From positions 124,001 through 188,000 of the forward strand of contig NZ_BAZK01000006.1 in the NCBI RefSeq assembly GCF_001310815.1: DNA of 64,000 nt. The letters are read 5' to 3'. Below, in pieces: positions 17,400-31,184 of the stretch. How positions within the stretch are numbered: position 1 is the stretch's first letter; each line of letters begins with the position of its first letter. This stretch comes from Pseudovibrio denitrificans JCM 12308. GTDB taxonomy: Bacteria; Pseudomonadota; Alphaproteobacteria; Rhizobiales; Stappiaceae. The notes under the pieces were generated by a model. It did no database searches, was not told where the DNA came from, and saw only the letters and a program-made list of their open reading frames with translations. The position numbers and the translations under genes were made by a program.

Positions 17400-18739
17400 A
17401 TGGTTACCCAACCGCATGTTTTTAAGTTGTCGATGGTGGCGAAGTTTGTGCTGGTCGTGTTTATGGCCATGACAATCATGTCGCTCGGCACGCTATTTTC
17501 CTTCGTTACGATTTATAACGCGCTGACGTCTGCGTTGGGGGACGAGACGTTGAGATCTCAGCTTATGTCTGATCATGGGCAGAGTGCGCTGGAAACGCTG
17601 CTTGTCGACAATCTGATGTTCATCGTGATGGTCTGTGCGCCTGTTGGTGTGCTGTTCTTCGTTGTTGCGGTTGTGATTGCGCGGGGGATGCGAACGAATA
17701 TGGCCGCGCTGCAAGGCGGGCTGGATGCGTTGGCAGATGGCGCTCTGGATACAGAGATCAAAGGCACTGAACGGGTGATGAAATCGGCGCGATTGCCCGC
17801 TCCATTGCTCAGTTCCGGGTTGCGCTGAAAAAGAAGGCTGAAGCGGATGCTGCTGCGAAGATGCAGCAGGAGCTGGAACTTGCGGATGCGCGCAAGGAAG
17901 CTTTGGCCAGCGTTGCGCGTGAATTTGAAGCTTCTGTCGGCCATGTGGTGCATGATCTGCTGGAGATCAGCCAGGCTGTTGAGACGCGCTCCAGAGAGTT
18001 GGATGCGAGCGTTCAGGGTGCGCACAGTGCCATGGCGTCGTCCAGCGATGTGGCGCAGACCACGCAGACCTCGGTTGAAGAACTGGTTGAAGCTGCAGAA
18101 GGCGTTTCGCACTCCTCCGGTATGATTGGTGACAACACCACTCAGGCTGCTCAGTTTGCGCAGGATGCTGCGGAGCATGCGCACAAGACCAATGAGATTG
18201 TGGGGCGCCTTGCGGAGAGCGGTAAAGCAATTGGTGAAGTGATTGAGTTGATCGATCAGATTGCTAATCAGACCAACCTTCTGGCTCTCAACGCGACGAT
18301 TGAAGCGGCACGGGCAGGGGAGGCAGGCCGTGGTTTTGCCGTTGTGGCAAGTGAGGTGAAGAACCTTGCCGGCCAGACTTCGAAAGCAACCGAAGAGATC
18401 TCAACTCAGGTCGAGTCGGTGCAGAAGGTGGCAGAGCAGGCGGTGACGGCTATTCGCTCCATTGGAGAGACCATTGAGCGGATCAACTCCCTCTCGACAG
18501 GCATCAATGAAGCGGTGAGTGAGCAGAGGCAGGCAACGGATGATATCTCCCGCAACCTGAACAGCGCGCATCAGAATGTTTCTCAGGTCGCCTCAAACAT
18601 GCAGGATCTGGACAGCGAGTTCCAGGGCACCAAAGATGCCTCAAACGACCTGCATCAGGCCGCCGGCAAGCTCGGCCTTCTCTCCGAAAACCTACGCTCC
18701 GAAGTCGCTAGCTTCCTGGAGAACGTGAAGGCTGCTTAA
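17400..18739 (+). pseudogene. Methyl-accepting chemotaxis protein, interrupted by a one-base frameshift
   Basis: Two overlapping frames make one chemoreceptor. The first part has two transmembrane segments (about 17460-17520 and 17610-17680) and the start of a HAMP domain. The second carries the rest of HAMP and the signalling domain with the hairpin tip [24 protein letters not shown] sequence followed by [20 protein letters not shown]. At 17773-17775 the run GGG should be GGGG: adding one G restores [20 protein letters not shown] and joins both parts. Start taken at ATG 17400, seven bases after a GTGGGG site; ATG 17352 is possible. The short loop between the membrane helices means little or no periplasmic ligand domain. 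Probably a sequencing error or very young pseudogene. Confidence 0.85.
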
Positions 18740-18757
18740 ACCTCTTTGAGCAGCCTT
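18728..18757 (+). terminator. Terminator overlapping the MCP stop codon
   Basis: AAGGCTGCT and AGCAGCCTT form a 9-bp stem whose 5' arm ends at the TAA stop; a weak T-run follows. Confidence 0.6.
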
Positions 18758-19161
18758 TGGCGGGGTGGGGAGTGAGAGAGTGTTGTGTTGAAAAGGGCTT
18801 AATGGAGGAAGCCGCAGTGCGGTTTCTAAGACAAGCGAGCACTCAATGGGCCAACACTAGACATACGGCTCATTCCCCCAAGAGTTGATGCGAACTGAAT
18901 GGCAGTGATTGATCTTTCAAAAAGAAAAGGAAGCAAACTTTGAGGGGGCTACTTGGGGTTACTGCAATCAATCTTTATCGTACTTGTTCTGTTCATGAAA
19001 TTTCCTCCTTATTGCATTACACAGGAGGACTTCCCAAGAGATTGAGGCTTTGTTCGTAGATCATCATTGTTTGATTTTGTATTCTAGTTCTAGTTATAAG
19101 CATTTTAGATATTGCAATTAATAGTTGATTGACTGCCTAGAGAGGATCTCAAGGGGACATT
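18758..19161. other. Gene-free stretch before the Sel1-repeat gene
   Basis: No credible coding frame in either strand. It is AT-rich compared with its flanks. The only structure seen is TCCTCCT at 19003-19009 pairing with AGGAGGA at 19023-19029, a hairpin that buries a perfect Shine-Dalgarno-like sequence although no gene starts next to it. Confidence 0.5.
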
Positions 19162-19977
19162 ATGCTGACAGGAAGAATACTCACTACGATACTGTTTTTA
19201 CTCGTGAGTTTCTGGCAAACGCAGGCCGCAGCTCAAACATTAGAAGAATGTAAATCTGATCTGATCGGTGACGAGCCCAGCTATTTTCAGACATGTAAAG
19301 ACATAGCAAGACAAACTGAAGATAAATACCTTCTGGGTTACATTGGTCGTGTTTATTTTGATGATGAGAGAATAGAGCAGAATTATCAGGAAGCGGCCAA
19401 ATGGTTCTTACTAGCTGCAGAGCGAGGAAACTCTGGGGCACAACACGCAATGGGTACTTTTTTTGAGTTCGGTATGGGTGTTCCTCGTGATTACCGTGAA
19501 GCTCTTAAATGGTACCTTCAAGCTGCTGAGGATAAAGACGCCTCTGCCTTTATTTTTGAAACTTTGGGTAGATTTTATGAAGATGGTCGGGGTACCCCAC
19601 CAAACTATGAAATTGCTATGAAATGGTATCACCTCGCGGCCAAACACGGAACCGAGTTCGACGTAGTCAGATTAGGTGATATATACGCCAGCGGTGAAAT
19701 TGTGCCACAGGATCTCGATGAAGCTGAGAAATGGTATAGTCTTGCCGCAGAACAAGGCAACGCTTCTGCTCAAGCTTCCCTTGCTGAGATGTATTTGCAA
19801 AATCGTAGTAAGTTCTACAATCCTGTTCAGGGATATAAATGGCTCCTTCTTGCTGAGCTCCATGATAATGAAAAGGCTAAAAGAGCGCGGAGAAAGGTTG
19901 AAGGAGTTCTCGAGTACCAACAGATTGTTGAAGGGCAACGACTGGCTCGCGAATGGTGGGATGCCCGAGAAAACTAG
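19162..19977 (+). CDS. Sel1-like repeat protein, exported
   Basis: 271 residues with a signal peptide (ILTTILFLLVSFWQTQAAAQ) and an AAGGGGA ribosome-binding site. After a short cysteine-containing lead (EECKSDLIG) come four to five Sel1-type repeats of about 36 residues, with the recurring AAKWFLLAAERGN and ALKWYLQAAE patterns and G-G-VPRDY turns, then a final capping helix. Sel1 repeats form superhelical scaffolds for protein-protein contacts in the periplasm or in secretion. The AT-rich composition and neighbouring insertion-sequence remnant suggest an acquired region. A second Sel1 protein lies 650 bases downstream. Specific function unknown. Confidence 0.82.
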   Translation: MLTGRILTTILFLLVSFWQTQAAAQTLEECKSDLIGDEPSYFQTCKDIARQTEDKYLLGYIGRVYFDDERIEQNYQEAAKWFLLAAERGNSGAQHAMGTFFEFGMGVPRDYREALKWYLQAAEDKDASAFIFETLGRFYEDGRGTPPNYEIAMKWYHLAAKHGTEFDVVRLGDIYASGEIVPQDLDEAEKWYSLAAEQGNASAQASLAEMYLQNRSKFYNPVQGYKWLLLAELHDNEKAKRARRKVEGVLEYQQIVEGQRLAREWWDAREN

Positions 19978-19983
19978 ATCACA

Positions 19984-20447
19984 GACTCATAATTTCTGAT
20001 CTATAACCTTGTTGCAGTCAGTTTGATTGCGGCAAGGAAATTTGCAGGGGCTTTGTCGTATTGAGTGGCTATGCTTCTGTACTGCTTTATCTTTCCGAAG
20101 AAGCGTTCAACCAGTTTGCGTTGGCGGTACACCCACTTTGAAAATGAAAAAACTTTCTTCCAGCTCACCTTTGGCGGGATGTTGGTCCATGCTTTCTTGT
20201 CATTCGCCATATTGCGCAGAGCCTTGCTGTCATAGGCTTTGTCAGCAAGGATGGTGCACCCTTCTTGTACGTTCTTCAGCACTTGCAGGGCTGGTTTGCT
20301 GTCATGAACTTGGCCTGCCGCTCAGCTCGAGCGTTGGTTAGTAGTAGCGGCCCAATAACAGACTATTCATCATCAGTAAATTCAAAGCATCGCTGGGACA
20401 TTCAAGCTCTCCTCTTTGGAACAAAGCTTGAATCATAAGTTAGAGGC
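19984..20447 (-). mobile_element. Internally deleted IS5-family insertion sequence remnant
   Basis: About 460 bases holding both ends of an IS5-type transposase gene but not its middle. The outer 18-base segments at 19984-20001 and 20430-20447 are imperfect inverted repeats by eye (about 12 of 18 matching), which would be the element ends. An intact relative should be roughly 800-900 bases. Lying between two Sel1-repeat genes, it may have helped their duplication or import. Confidence 0.6.
20001..20401 (-). pseudogene. IS5-family transposase, deleted and interrupted
   Basis: The minus-strand ATG at 20399-20401 has a GAGGAGAG site and encodes MSQRCFEFTDDE. A TAG then replaces the expected TGG of the conserved E-W, followed by SVIGPLL, the usual start of IS5-group transposases. 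The frame then jumps directly to GQVHDSKPALQVLKNVQEG, ILADKAYDS and VYRQRKLVERFFGKIKQYRS, the C-terminal DDE region with the catalytic glutamate in LVERFFG. The central part with the first two catalytic aspartates is missing. The 93-residue C-terminal stretch 20001-20282 is the only open piece. Certainly non-functional. Confidence 0.8.
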
Positions 20448-20633
20448 TAAGCGCAACTCGAAAATGGGTTTGCGTCCTAGATCCAATAAAGGTTGGTGGA
20501 AGGTGCTACCGTTGTAGTAGGTGAACCTTTGAAGGCCATGGCAAAAGTATTAGAATATCCTGACAGATATTGCTCTCTCATTTCTATCATATTAAAAGTA
20601 ATTTCAGTTATGACATTGATTTCGAGTACGTTA

Positions 20634-21395
20634 ATGCAAGCAATCAAATCAGCCGCCGCGTTATTTATTGTTTTCTACTGTGTTTCAGGAATACCTGCGT
20701 CAGCGCAAGGACTTCAATTTTGCAAAACCGACGACAATGGGTGGATTCCCTCCAAACTTGTGCACGACTGCGAAGATCTAGCCGTCCTGCGGAATGATGT
20801 AGAGCTGCAATTTACTTTCGGCCAAATGTATTATCACGGCGTTGGAGTGACGAAGGATGACACTGCTGCACTTGAGTGGTTCCGTCTTGCCGCCAACCAA
20901 GGGCACCCTCAAGCTCAAGGTCGGCTCGGCAGAATGTATGCTGATGGCGATGGCGTAGCGCATAATTACACTACTGCAGCCAAGTGGTATCGTCTTGCTG
21001 CCGACCAAGGGGATGCAGACGCTCAGTGGTGGCTCGGTGGGTTGTATAGAAGTGGTGAAGGTGTGCCTCAGGACTACACTGCTGCACTCAAGTGGTATCG
21101 TCTTGCCGCGGACCAGGGAATGGTAGCTGCGCAAATTTCACTTGGCGGAATGTACTCGGATGGCATTTATGTGCCTCAGGATTACGCAGTTGCAGTCATG
21201 TGGTATCGCCGTGCTGCCGAGCAAGGTGATAGTCACGCACAATTTGTCCTTGGCCAGATGTACGAAAATGGCTACGGCGTAGCGAAGGATTATACTGCTG
21301 CAGCCAAGTGGTATCGCCTTGCTGCCGACCAAGGGTCGAAAGCAGCGCAGCTTGGCCTTGACTGGATGTATGTGCATGGCCAGGCCGTGCCTTAG
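20634..21395 (+). CDS. Sel1-like repeat protein, 3' end decayed
   Basis: 253 residues from ATG 20634, chosen because it directly opens a signal peptide (SAAALFIVFYCVSGIPASAQ); ATG 20610 is an alternative. Six Sel1 repeats follow, with near-identical AAKWYRLAADQGD and G-YGVAKDYTA units. The frame stops at TAG 21393 within VP(Q)DYIVAYMW, where earlier repeats have CAG, so a C-to-T change made the stop. Family-like residues continue in the same frame (DGQNDIAITRRENILSER) to about 21522 through two further stops, so the ancestral protein was about 40 residues longer. Tandem partner of 19162-19977. Function unknown; could be a young pseudogene. Confidence 0.78.
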   Translation: MQAIKSAAALFIVFYCVSGIPASAQGLQFCKTDDNGWIPSKLVHDCEDLAVLRNDVELQFTFGQMYYHGVGVTKDDTAALEWFRLAANQGHPQAQGRLGRMYADGDGVAHNYTTAAKWYRLAADQGDADAQWWLGGLYRSGEGVPQDYTAALKWYRLAADQGMVAAQISLGGMYSDGIYVPQDYAVAVMWYRRAAEQGDSHAQFVLGQMYENGYGVAKDYTAAAKWYRLAADQGSKAAQLGLDWMYVHGQAVP

Positions 21396-21522
21396 GATTA
21401 TATAGTGGCCTATATGTGGTAAAGTATTACTTTTATTGATGGTCAAAATGACATTGCTATAACCCGTCGTGAAAATATCCTTAGTGAGAGACACTGCTGA
21501 AGCTCGGAGAATGCCCAAAAAT

Positions 21523-22100
21523 CTTATCCCCCTTGCTGGAGAGTGCCCTCATACTCATTGCATGCCCACGTGACGGGCAGCTGGCGGGCCGTCCGTCGGT
21601 GTGTCGTGGGCTGGGTGGGGCTTTTGTGAGGGGTAACGCATCTTGCAGAGGTCCGGTGGCACCGATTTTCAGGCGTGACTGCATGGCCTGAGAGGAAGGG
21701 CCCAACCTGAAGGGCATCACGCAGTGGCATATGCTGGTCAGAGCAGCATATGTCAGGGGTAGCGGACCTGTTCGGATACGGAAACTTATCTGAGCAAAGC
21801 CACTATCCTTCCGGGAAACCGGCTATCGTGTCTTTCAGGATAAGAGGCGATGTTGGCCATACCAAAATGCCCGGGCAAGGCGCGTAGCCAATGCCGAAGA
21901 CTCATATCTAACAAGTAGCGCAGGTGTTGCCTGCCGCCTTGCTCCTCCCGACTTTCGGGAATTCTGGTTCAACACTGCATGGATTGCCATGTGGTGCTGT
22001 TGCCATTGTTTCTTGCGTATCTTTATCCGAAAACCGGTTTCCACTTTTCGGCGATACGCTGTAGCAAAGGCAAGTCAGAGAGCACGCACATGCTGCCATC
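21523..22100. other. Gene-free, hairpin-rich intergenic region
   Basis: No credible gene. Several stems are visible on the plus strand: GCCCACG (21564) with CGTGGGC (21605) enclosing GACGG/CCGTC; a perfect CATATGCTG (21728) / CAGCATATG (21744) hairpin; and TATCCT (21804) / AGGATA (21837) enclosing CCGG-GAAA-CCGG, a GNRA-capped stem. The density suggests a structured RNA or the remnant of a ribozyme-like mobile element. None of the standard RNAs (RNase P, tmRNA, SRP) is recognisable, nor is a group II intron domain V. Confidence 0.4.
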
Positions 22101-22135
22101 AAAAAGCCCCGGGAAGCGGGGCTTTCCGGGGCTTT
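22101..22135 (-). terminator. Rho-independent terminator after gltD
   Basis: Nested G/C stems: AAAGCCCCGG (22103) with CCGGGGCTTT (22126), or the inner AAGCCCCG/CGGGGCTT. On the minus strand the structure is followed by five T residues. It ends the gltBD transcript. Confidence 0.85.
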
Positions 22136-22157
22136 GTTGTTTATTTCTTCGCCAAGA

Positions 22158-23591
22158 TCAGCGTGGCAGGTTGGAGGAACCTGTCAGGAACTCATCGATG
22201 GACTTCGCTGCCTGACGGCCTTCGCGAATGGCCCAGACCACGAGGGACTGACCTTTGCGAACGTCACCCGCTGCGAAGACCTTTTTGATGGAGGTCTTGT
22301 AGTCTTCGGTGTTCGCTTTCACGTTGGTGCGTGGGTCCAGCTCCAGCTCGTCGCCAGCTTCCTTGATGTAGGTCTCCATGTTTGGACCGGAGAAGCCGAT
22401 GGCTGCCAGCACCAGGTCTGCTTTCAGGATGAACTCGGTGCCTTCAATCGGAACACGCTTTTCATCCACGCGAGCACACTTAACGCCGGTTACAACGCCG
22501 TCTTCATCGCCAACCACAGCCAGAGTTGCCGCGGAGAACTCACGCTCTGCACCTTCTGCCTGAGAGGTCGATGTGCGGAACTTGGTTGGCCAGTAAGGCC
22601 AGAACTGGTTCTTGTCTTCCTTCAGCGGAGGCATTGGACGGATGTCCATCTGGGTTACAGAGAGCGCGCCCTGACGGAAGGAGGTGCCCACACAGTCAGA
22701 TGCGGTGTCACCACCGCCAACAACAACAACGTGTTTGCCGCCAGCCCAGTATGGATCTTCCTCGGAAATGTCTTCCCCGCCTACACGGCGGTTCTGCTGC
22801 ACGAGGAACGGCATTGCGTACATGGCGCCTTTGAGATCCATGCCCGGGATGCCCGGATCACGCGGACGCTCAGCGCCAGTGCACAGCAGTGTTGCATCGT
22901 GACGGGTGTAGATTTCCTCGAACTCTACATCCTTGCCGATTTCGCAGCCGTAGTGGAAGGTTACGCCTTCGGCTTCCAGCTGCTCAACGCGGCGGTCGAT
23001 GTAGTGCTTTTCCATCTTGAAGTCAGGAATACCGTAGCGCAGCAGACCGCCAGCCCGTGGTTCACGCTCATAGATGTGTACGGTGTGACCAGCGCGTGCC
23101 AGCTGCTGGGCAGCAGCCAGCCCAGCAGGGCCGGAGCCGATGACGGCAACGGTTTTACCGGTCTTGGTTGTTGCTGGTTCGGGCTTGATCCAGCCTTCTT
23201 TGAAGGCGCGGTCTACAATTGCCTGCTCAACAGTTTTGATCGCAACCGGAATGTCTTCCAGATTGAGCGTACACGCTTCCTCACATGGCGCAGGACAGAT
23301 GCGTCCTGTGAAATCCGGGAAGTTGTTGGTTGAATGCAGGTTGCGAGATGCTTCTTCCCAGTCGCCGGCGAACACCAGATCATTCCAATCCGGAATCTGG
23401 TTGTTGACCGGACAGCCGGTTGGACCGTGACAGAAAGGAACGCCACAATCCATACAGCGCGCTGCCTGACGCTCTACGTCTGTTTGTGAGAGCGGAACCG
23501 TGAATTCACGGAAGTGGCGAATGCGATCTGATGCCGGCTGGTACTTCTGTTCCTGCCGGTCGATCTCCAAAAAGCCAGTTACCTTACCCAT
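22158..23591 (-). CDS. gltD: Glutamate synthase small subunit (NADPH)
   Basis: 477 residues, normal length. The N-terminal cysteine cluster ARCMDCGVPFCHGPTGCPVNN binds [4Fe-4S] centres. The FAD-binding Rossmann motif VIGSGPAGLAAAQQLARAGH lies near residue 150 and the NADPH-binding motif VVVVGGGDTASDCVGT near residue 290. The C-terminal VFAAGDVRKGQSLVVWAI closes the FAD domain. It passes electrons from NADPH to the large subunit, which makes two glutamates from glutamine and 2-oxoglutarate. It starts 11 bases after the gltB stop and is followed by a strong terminator. Confidence 0.96.
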   Translation of the reverse strand: MGKVTGFLEIDRQEQKYQPASDRIRHFREFTVPLSQTDVERQAARCMDCGVPFCHGPTGCPVNNQIPDWNDLVFAGDWEEASRNLHSTNNFPDFTGRICPAPCEEACTLNLEDIPVAIKTVEQAIVDRAFKEGWIKPEPATTKTGKTVAVIGSGPAGLAAAQQLARAGHTVHIYEREPRAGGLLRYGIPDFKMEKHYIDRRVEQLEAEGVTFHYGCEIGKDVEFEEIYTRHDATLLCTGAERPRDPGIPGMDLKGAMYAMPFLVQQNRRVGGEDISEEDPYWAGGKHVVVVGGGDTASDCVGTSFRQGALSVTQMDIRPMPPLKEDKNQFWPYWPTKFRTSTSQAEGAEREFSAATLAVVGDEDGVVTGVKCARVDEKRVPIEGTEFILKADLVLAAIGFSGPNMETYIKEAGDELELDPRTNVKANTEDYKTSIKKVFAAGDVRKGQSLVVWAIREGRQAAKSIDEFLTGSSNLPR

Positions 23592-23602
23592 GTCTTCCCC
23601 TC

Positions 23603-28308
<4,706 letters not shown>

Positions 28309-29006
28309 CGTGTTTCCTCCTTTTTCTGCCATTTTTGGCCTCACTTTCGCTCATCTCAATGTGACCGGTTAAGGTCACTTCCTCGTTCGGGTCGCGGGGA
28401 TGTCTTCCTCGCGGCTCGTTCGAAGCCCCGGCACGGCTTGCCCCGGATCTGTCGAATGAAGCACGGCCTCTTTATATGTAGGGCCGCCCATTCGGAGTTT
28501 CCTCCGATCTATCTTACCCCTTTGGCGAGTGCATTGCGATATGTCCGCAGGGCACACATTTGGGGGAGAATGTCGCGGCGTTGGGAACGCGCCTACATTC
28601 TTCTCTTTAGCGTTGTGTGGATCTCTTAGGCGGATCGCTTGGAAGGTGTCTTCCAGATTGTCATCAACGCATGCGGGATAATAAGGACAGCACTCCTGTC
28701 CTTTTCCGCGTCGCGAACATGCCAGATTTCAGAGGGTAGAGCAAGAGTGTTTCAGAAAGACTTTATTTCTATTCTTTTAATTTTATTAGGCCGATTGTCG
28801 CATTGGCACCTAAAACTCAAGTTAGATGCAATAATATTTCAACTATTCACGAACCCGTGAGGAGGATGATCTCATTTTATTGGTTTAATCGCGCGAAAAT
28901 AACATGTGTTTGATTTCCCATTGATCGAGTTTTTTGCAAGAACTGTCTTCAGAGGCGAACCAAACCTGTTGAACACATCGCCGAATTTCAATTGAGGAGT
29001 TTTGAA
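28309..29006. other. Long intergenic region between gltB and the bufferin operon
   Basis: About 700 bases without a credible gene, between divergent transcription units, so it should hold both promoters. One inverted repeat is visible, GTGACC (28361) / GGTCAC (28373), about 55 bases upstream of the gltB start, a possible regulator site. AT-rich from about 28740 to the bufA start. No sigma-54 or ECF promoter could be assigned with confidence. Confidence 0.45.
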
Positions 29007-29300
29007 ATGTCCAAAAAAACGTTGTCCGCTGCTGTACTCGCAACCGCTGTTACTGCTGCTGTAGCTGGTGCGAACATTACTGTTGCTGAAGCTGCTTCTA
29101 AAGAAAAATGTTACGGCGTTTCTCTTGCTGGTGAGAACGACTGTAAAGCTGGCGCAGGCACCACTTGTGCGGGTACTTCCACTGTAGACTATCAGGGCAA
29201 TGCTTGGACACTCGTACCAGCTGGCACCTGTGAATCCATCGAAGTTCCAGGTGACCGCAAAGGTTCTCTGACCGAACTTTCCCGCGACCTGCCAAAATAA
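29007..29300 (+). CDS. bufA: Bufferin-type RiPP precursor, DUF2282 family (BufA1-like)
   Basis: 97 residues from ATG 29007, seven bases after TGAGGAG. A Sec signal peptide ([24 protein letters not shown]) precedes a short mature part with exactly four cysteines: Cys35 in EKCYGV, Cys46 in NDCKAGAG, Cys54 in TTCAGTS and Cys75 in AGTCESIE, the DUF2282 pattern. These exported peptides are modified at their central cysteines by MNIO enzymes and bind copper, protecting against copper stress (known for bufferins; not shown here). The next genes are the matching MNIO enzyme and partner. A hairpin after the stop probably keeps the precursor in excess. Confidence 0.88.
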   Translation: MSKKTLSAAVLATAVTAAVAGANITVAEAASKEKCYGVSLAGENDCKAGAGTTCAGTSTVDYQGNAWTLVPAGTCESIEVPGDRKGSLTELSRDLPK

Positions 29301-29328
29301 TCGCTTTAAATTACAATATACTGCATGG

Positions 29329-29363
29329 CGCCGGGGCGGGTTCTACCCCTCCGGTGTTTCTTT
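29329..29363 (+). terminator. Attenuating hairpin between the bufferin precursor and its modifying enzymes
   Basis: A nine-pair G/C-rich stem with one bulged C, between CCGGGG at 29331 and CCTCCGG at 29348, has a TTCTA loop and is followed by TTTCTTT. It is placed as a leaky terminator that would give more precursor message than enzyme message, a usual arrangement in RiPP operons. Confidence 0.6.
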
Positions 29364-29396
29364 AAGAAGAAGTCATAATAGAGAACGAGGTGCGAT

Positions 29397-30299
29397 ATGA
29401 GTGCGCAAAGGGTCAATGCAAAACTGCCTGCACGAGGTGGCGTCGGCTTAAAGGCTGATCACTACCGCACCATTCTCAATGAAAAACCAGATATGGGCTT
29501 CTTCGAAATCCACGCGGAAAACTATATGGGCGCTGGTGGTCCTCCACATGGTTACCTTGAAGCGATCCGCCGGGATTACCCTCTTTCCGTTCACGGTGTT
29601 GGTCTCTCCATTGGTGGTGCTGACCCTTTGAACAAAGATCACCTTGCTCGTGTGAAAGACGTTGTTGACCGTTACGATCCAGGCCTCTTCAGTGAGCATT
29701 TGGCGTGGTCAACGCATGACACTGAGTACTTCAATGACCTTCTGCCGCTGCCATACACAGAAGTAACTTTGCAGCAGGTGGTTGATCATATTGATGAGGT
29801 GCAGACTTTCCTTGGTCGTCAGATGCTGCTTGAAAATCCAAGTGCATATGTGATCTTCAAAGAAAGCACCTACGAAGAAACTGATTTTCTTCGTGAAATT
29901 GTGAAGCGGACTGGCTGCGGATTGCTGCTGGACGTGAACAATGTGTTTGTTTCTGCGACCAACTCCGGTGGTTCACCTGAGGACTATGTGGACCGGTTCC
30001 CGGTTGAACATGTTCAGGAAATTCATCTTGGTGGGCATGCGCCAGAAACAGATGAGCTGGGTTATCCTCTTCTTATCGATGCACACGACCGCAAGGTCGC
30101 TGATCCGGTCTGGGCTCTATATGCCCGCACAATTGATCGGACTGGTCCTCAGCCAACGCTGATCGAGTGGGATGCGAACATTCCGACCTGGGAAATTCTG
30201 GCTTACGAAGCCGAGCAGGCTGATGTGGTGATCCAATCCCACATTGAAGCACACGCAAAAGCTTCTGAAGAGCGGAGTGACCATGTCTCAGGCGCCTGA
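29397..30299 (+). CDS. bufB: MNIO (DUF692) family oxidase, bufferin-modifying enzyme BufB
   Basis: 300 residues in a TIM-barrel of the DUF692/multinuclear non-haem iron oxidase family. Metal-ligand motifs are visible: [14 protein letters not shown] (near residue 40), [13 protein letters not shown] (near 65), FSEHLAWS (near 100), [11 protein letters not shown] (near 180), EIHLGGHAP and [12 protein letters not shown] (near 210-235). The family oxidises cysteines in RiPP precursors; beside a DUF2282 gene the expected products are copper-chelating heterocycles. It acts in the cytoplasm before export. GAGG lies upstream of the ATG. Its last 17 bases overlap bufC, indicating coupled translation. 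Earlier databases name this UPF0276. Confidence 0.9.
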   Translation: MSAQRVNAKLPARGGVGLKADHYRTILNEKPDMGFFEIHAENYMGAGGPPHGYLEAIRRDYPLSVHGVGLSIGGADPLNKDHLARVKDVVDRYDPGLFSEHLAWSTHDTEYFNDLLPLPYTEVTLQQVVDHIDEVQTFLGRQMLLENPSAYVIFKESTYEETDFLREIVKRTGCGLLLDVNNVFVSATNSGGSPEDYVDRFPVEHVQEIHLGGHAPETDELGYPLLIDAHDRKVADPVWALYARTIDRTGPQPTLIEWDANIPTWEILAYEAEQADVVIQSHIEAHAKASEERSDHVSGA

Positions 30300-31119
30300 T
30301 AACACGAAGGAAAAGATTGCCTTGAAAGGATTTGGCGTTCCTTTGCAAGACTTGCAGACGAACATGCAAGGCTTTGACATGTTTTCTGACGGGTTGATGA
30401 ATCCAGCCGTTCCAGTTCCCGATGGGGTTGTTGGACGTGATGGTAATCCATCTGAGAAGCGTTATGGCGTTTACCGCAACAACGTGATGGCGAGCCTAAT
30501 CGATGCAATGGCTGCCAACTTTCCCGCAGTGCATGAACTGGTAGGGCGTGATTACTTTCGGGCACTCGCTGCAGAATTTATTCGCAAAAGCCCGCCTGAG
30601 CAGCCTGTGCTCAGCGAGTTTGGTGGCAAGTTCTCCGAGTTCATTGGCGCGTTTCCTCCCTTGGCGGATTATCCATATCTGAAGGATGTGGCGGAGATGG
30701 AATGGGCTTGGCTGCGTGTGTACCACGGTGCAGATGCGACCCCTCTGGCGCCGGATGCATTGACCAAGATTGATCCAGCAAAACTAGGGGATGCGGTGTT
30801 TACGCCGATCCCTGCACACAAACTGATTTACTCCCGTTTTCCGCTGAGCGAGATCTGGAAGCAGAACCGTTCAGAGAACGTGGAGGGTGTTACTCCAGAA
30901 GCTGATCAAGCGATTTTGATTTGCCGTCCAGACATGGACGTGACACTGACCGGATTGGCTCAGGACGTAGCGGCATTCGCTGATTTGCTGTTCTTTGGCA
31001 AGACATTGGGAGAGGCCGCTGACGTGGTTTCGTCCTCTTTTAAACTCTTTGATCTATCGCAGGCATTGGGCTGCCTGTTGAGCGCGCGCGTGTTCGCGAG
31101 CGTCCATATCAAAGCTTAG
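30283..31119 (+). CDS. bufC: DUF2063 (putative DNA-binding-like) protein, bufferin partner BufC
   Basis: 278 residues from ATG 30283, with GGAG just upstream inside the end of bufB; longer TTG starts lie inside bufB and are rejected. The N-terminal domain reads [33 protein letters not shown] and [20 protein letters not shown], the conserved DUF2063 core. The second half is the variable wing of the family. Despite the old DNA-binding label, these proteins pair with MNIO enzymes and recruit the precursor peptide. Third gene of the operon; doxX follows 65 bases downstream. No lesion. Confidence 0.88.
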   Translation: MSQAPDNTKEKIALKGFGVPLQDLQTNMQGFDMFSDGLMNPAVPVPDGVVGRDGNPSEKRYGVYRNNVMASLIDAMAANFPAVHELVGRDYFRALAAEFIRKSPPEQPVLSEFGGKFSEFIGAFPPLADYPYLKDVAEMEWAWLRVYHGADATPLAPDALTKIDPAKLGDAVFTPIPAHKLIYSRFPLSEIWKQNRSENVEGVTPEADQAILICRPDMDVTLTGLAQDVAAFADLLFFGKTLGEAADVVSSSFKLFDLSQALGCLLSARVFASVHIKA

Positions 31120-31184
31120 TAATGATTACGCGGGGCCGGGCGGTATGGCCCCCGAGTGGTGGGAAGCACCTGAGGAGGAATCCG

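Noticed and set aside
21564..21842. Group II intron or other known ribozyme in the hairpin-rich region
   Set aside because: No domain V sequence, no reverse-transcriptase frame and no clear 5' or 3' intron boundary were found.
22134..23333. A 399-residue plus-strand frame over gltD
   Set aside because: Antisense shadow; gltD carries all cofactor motifs.
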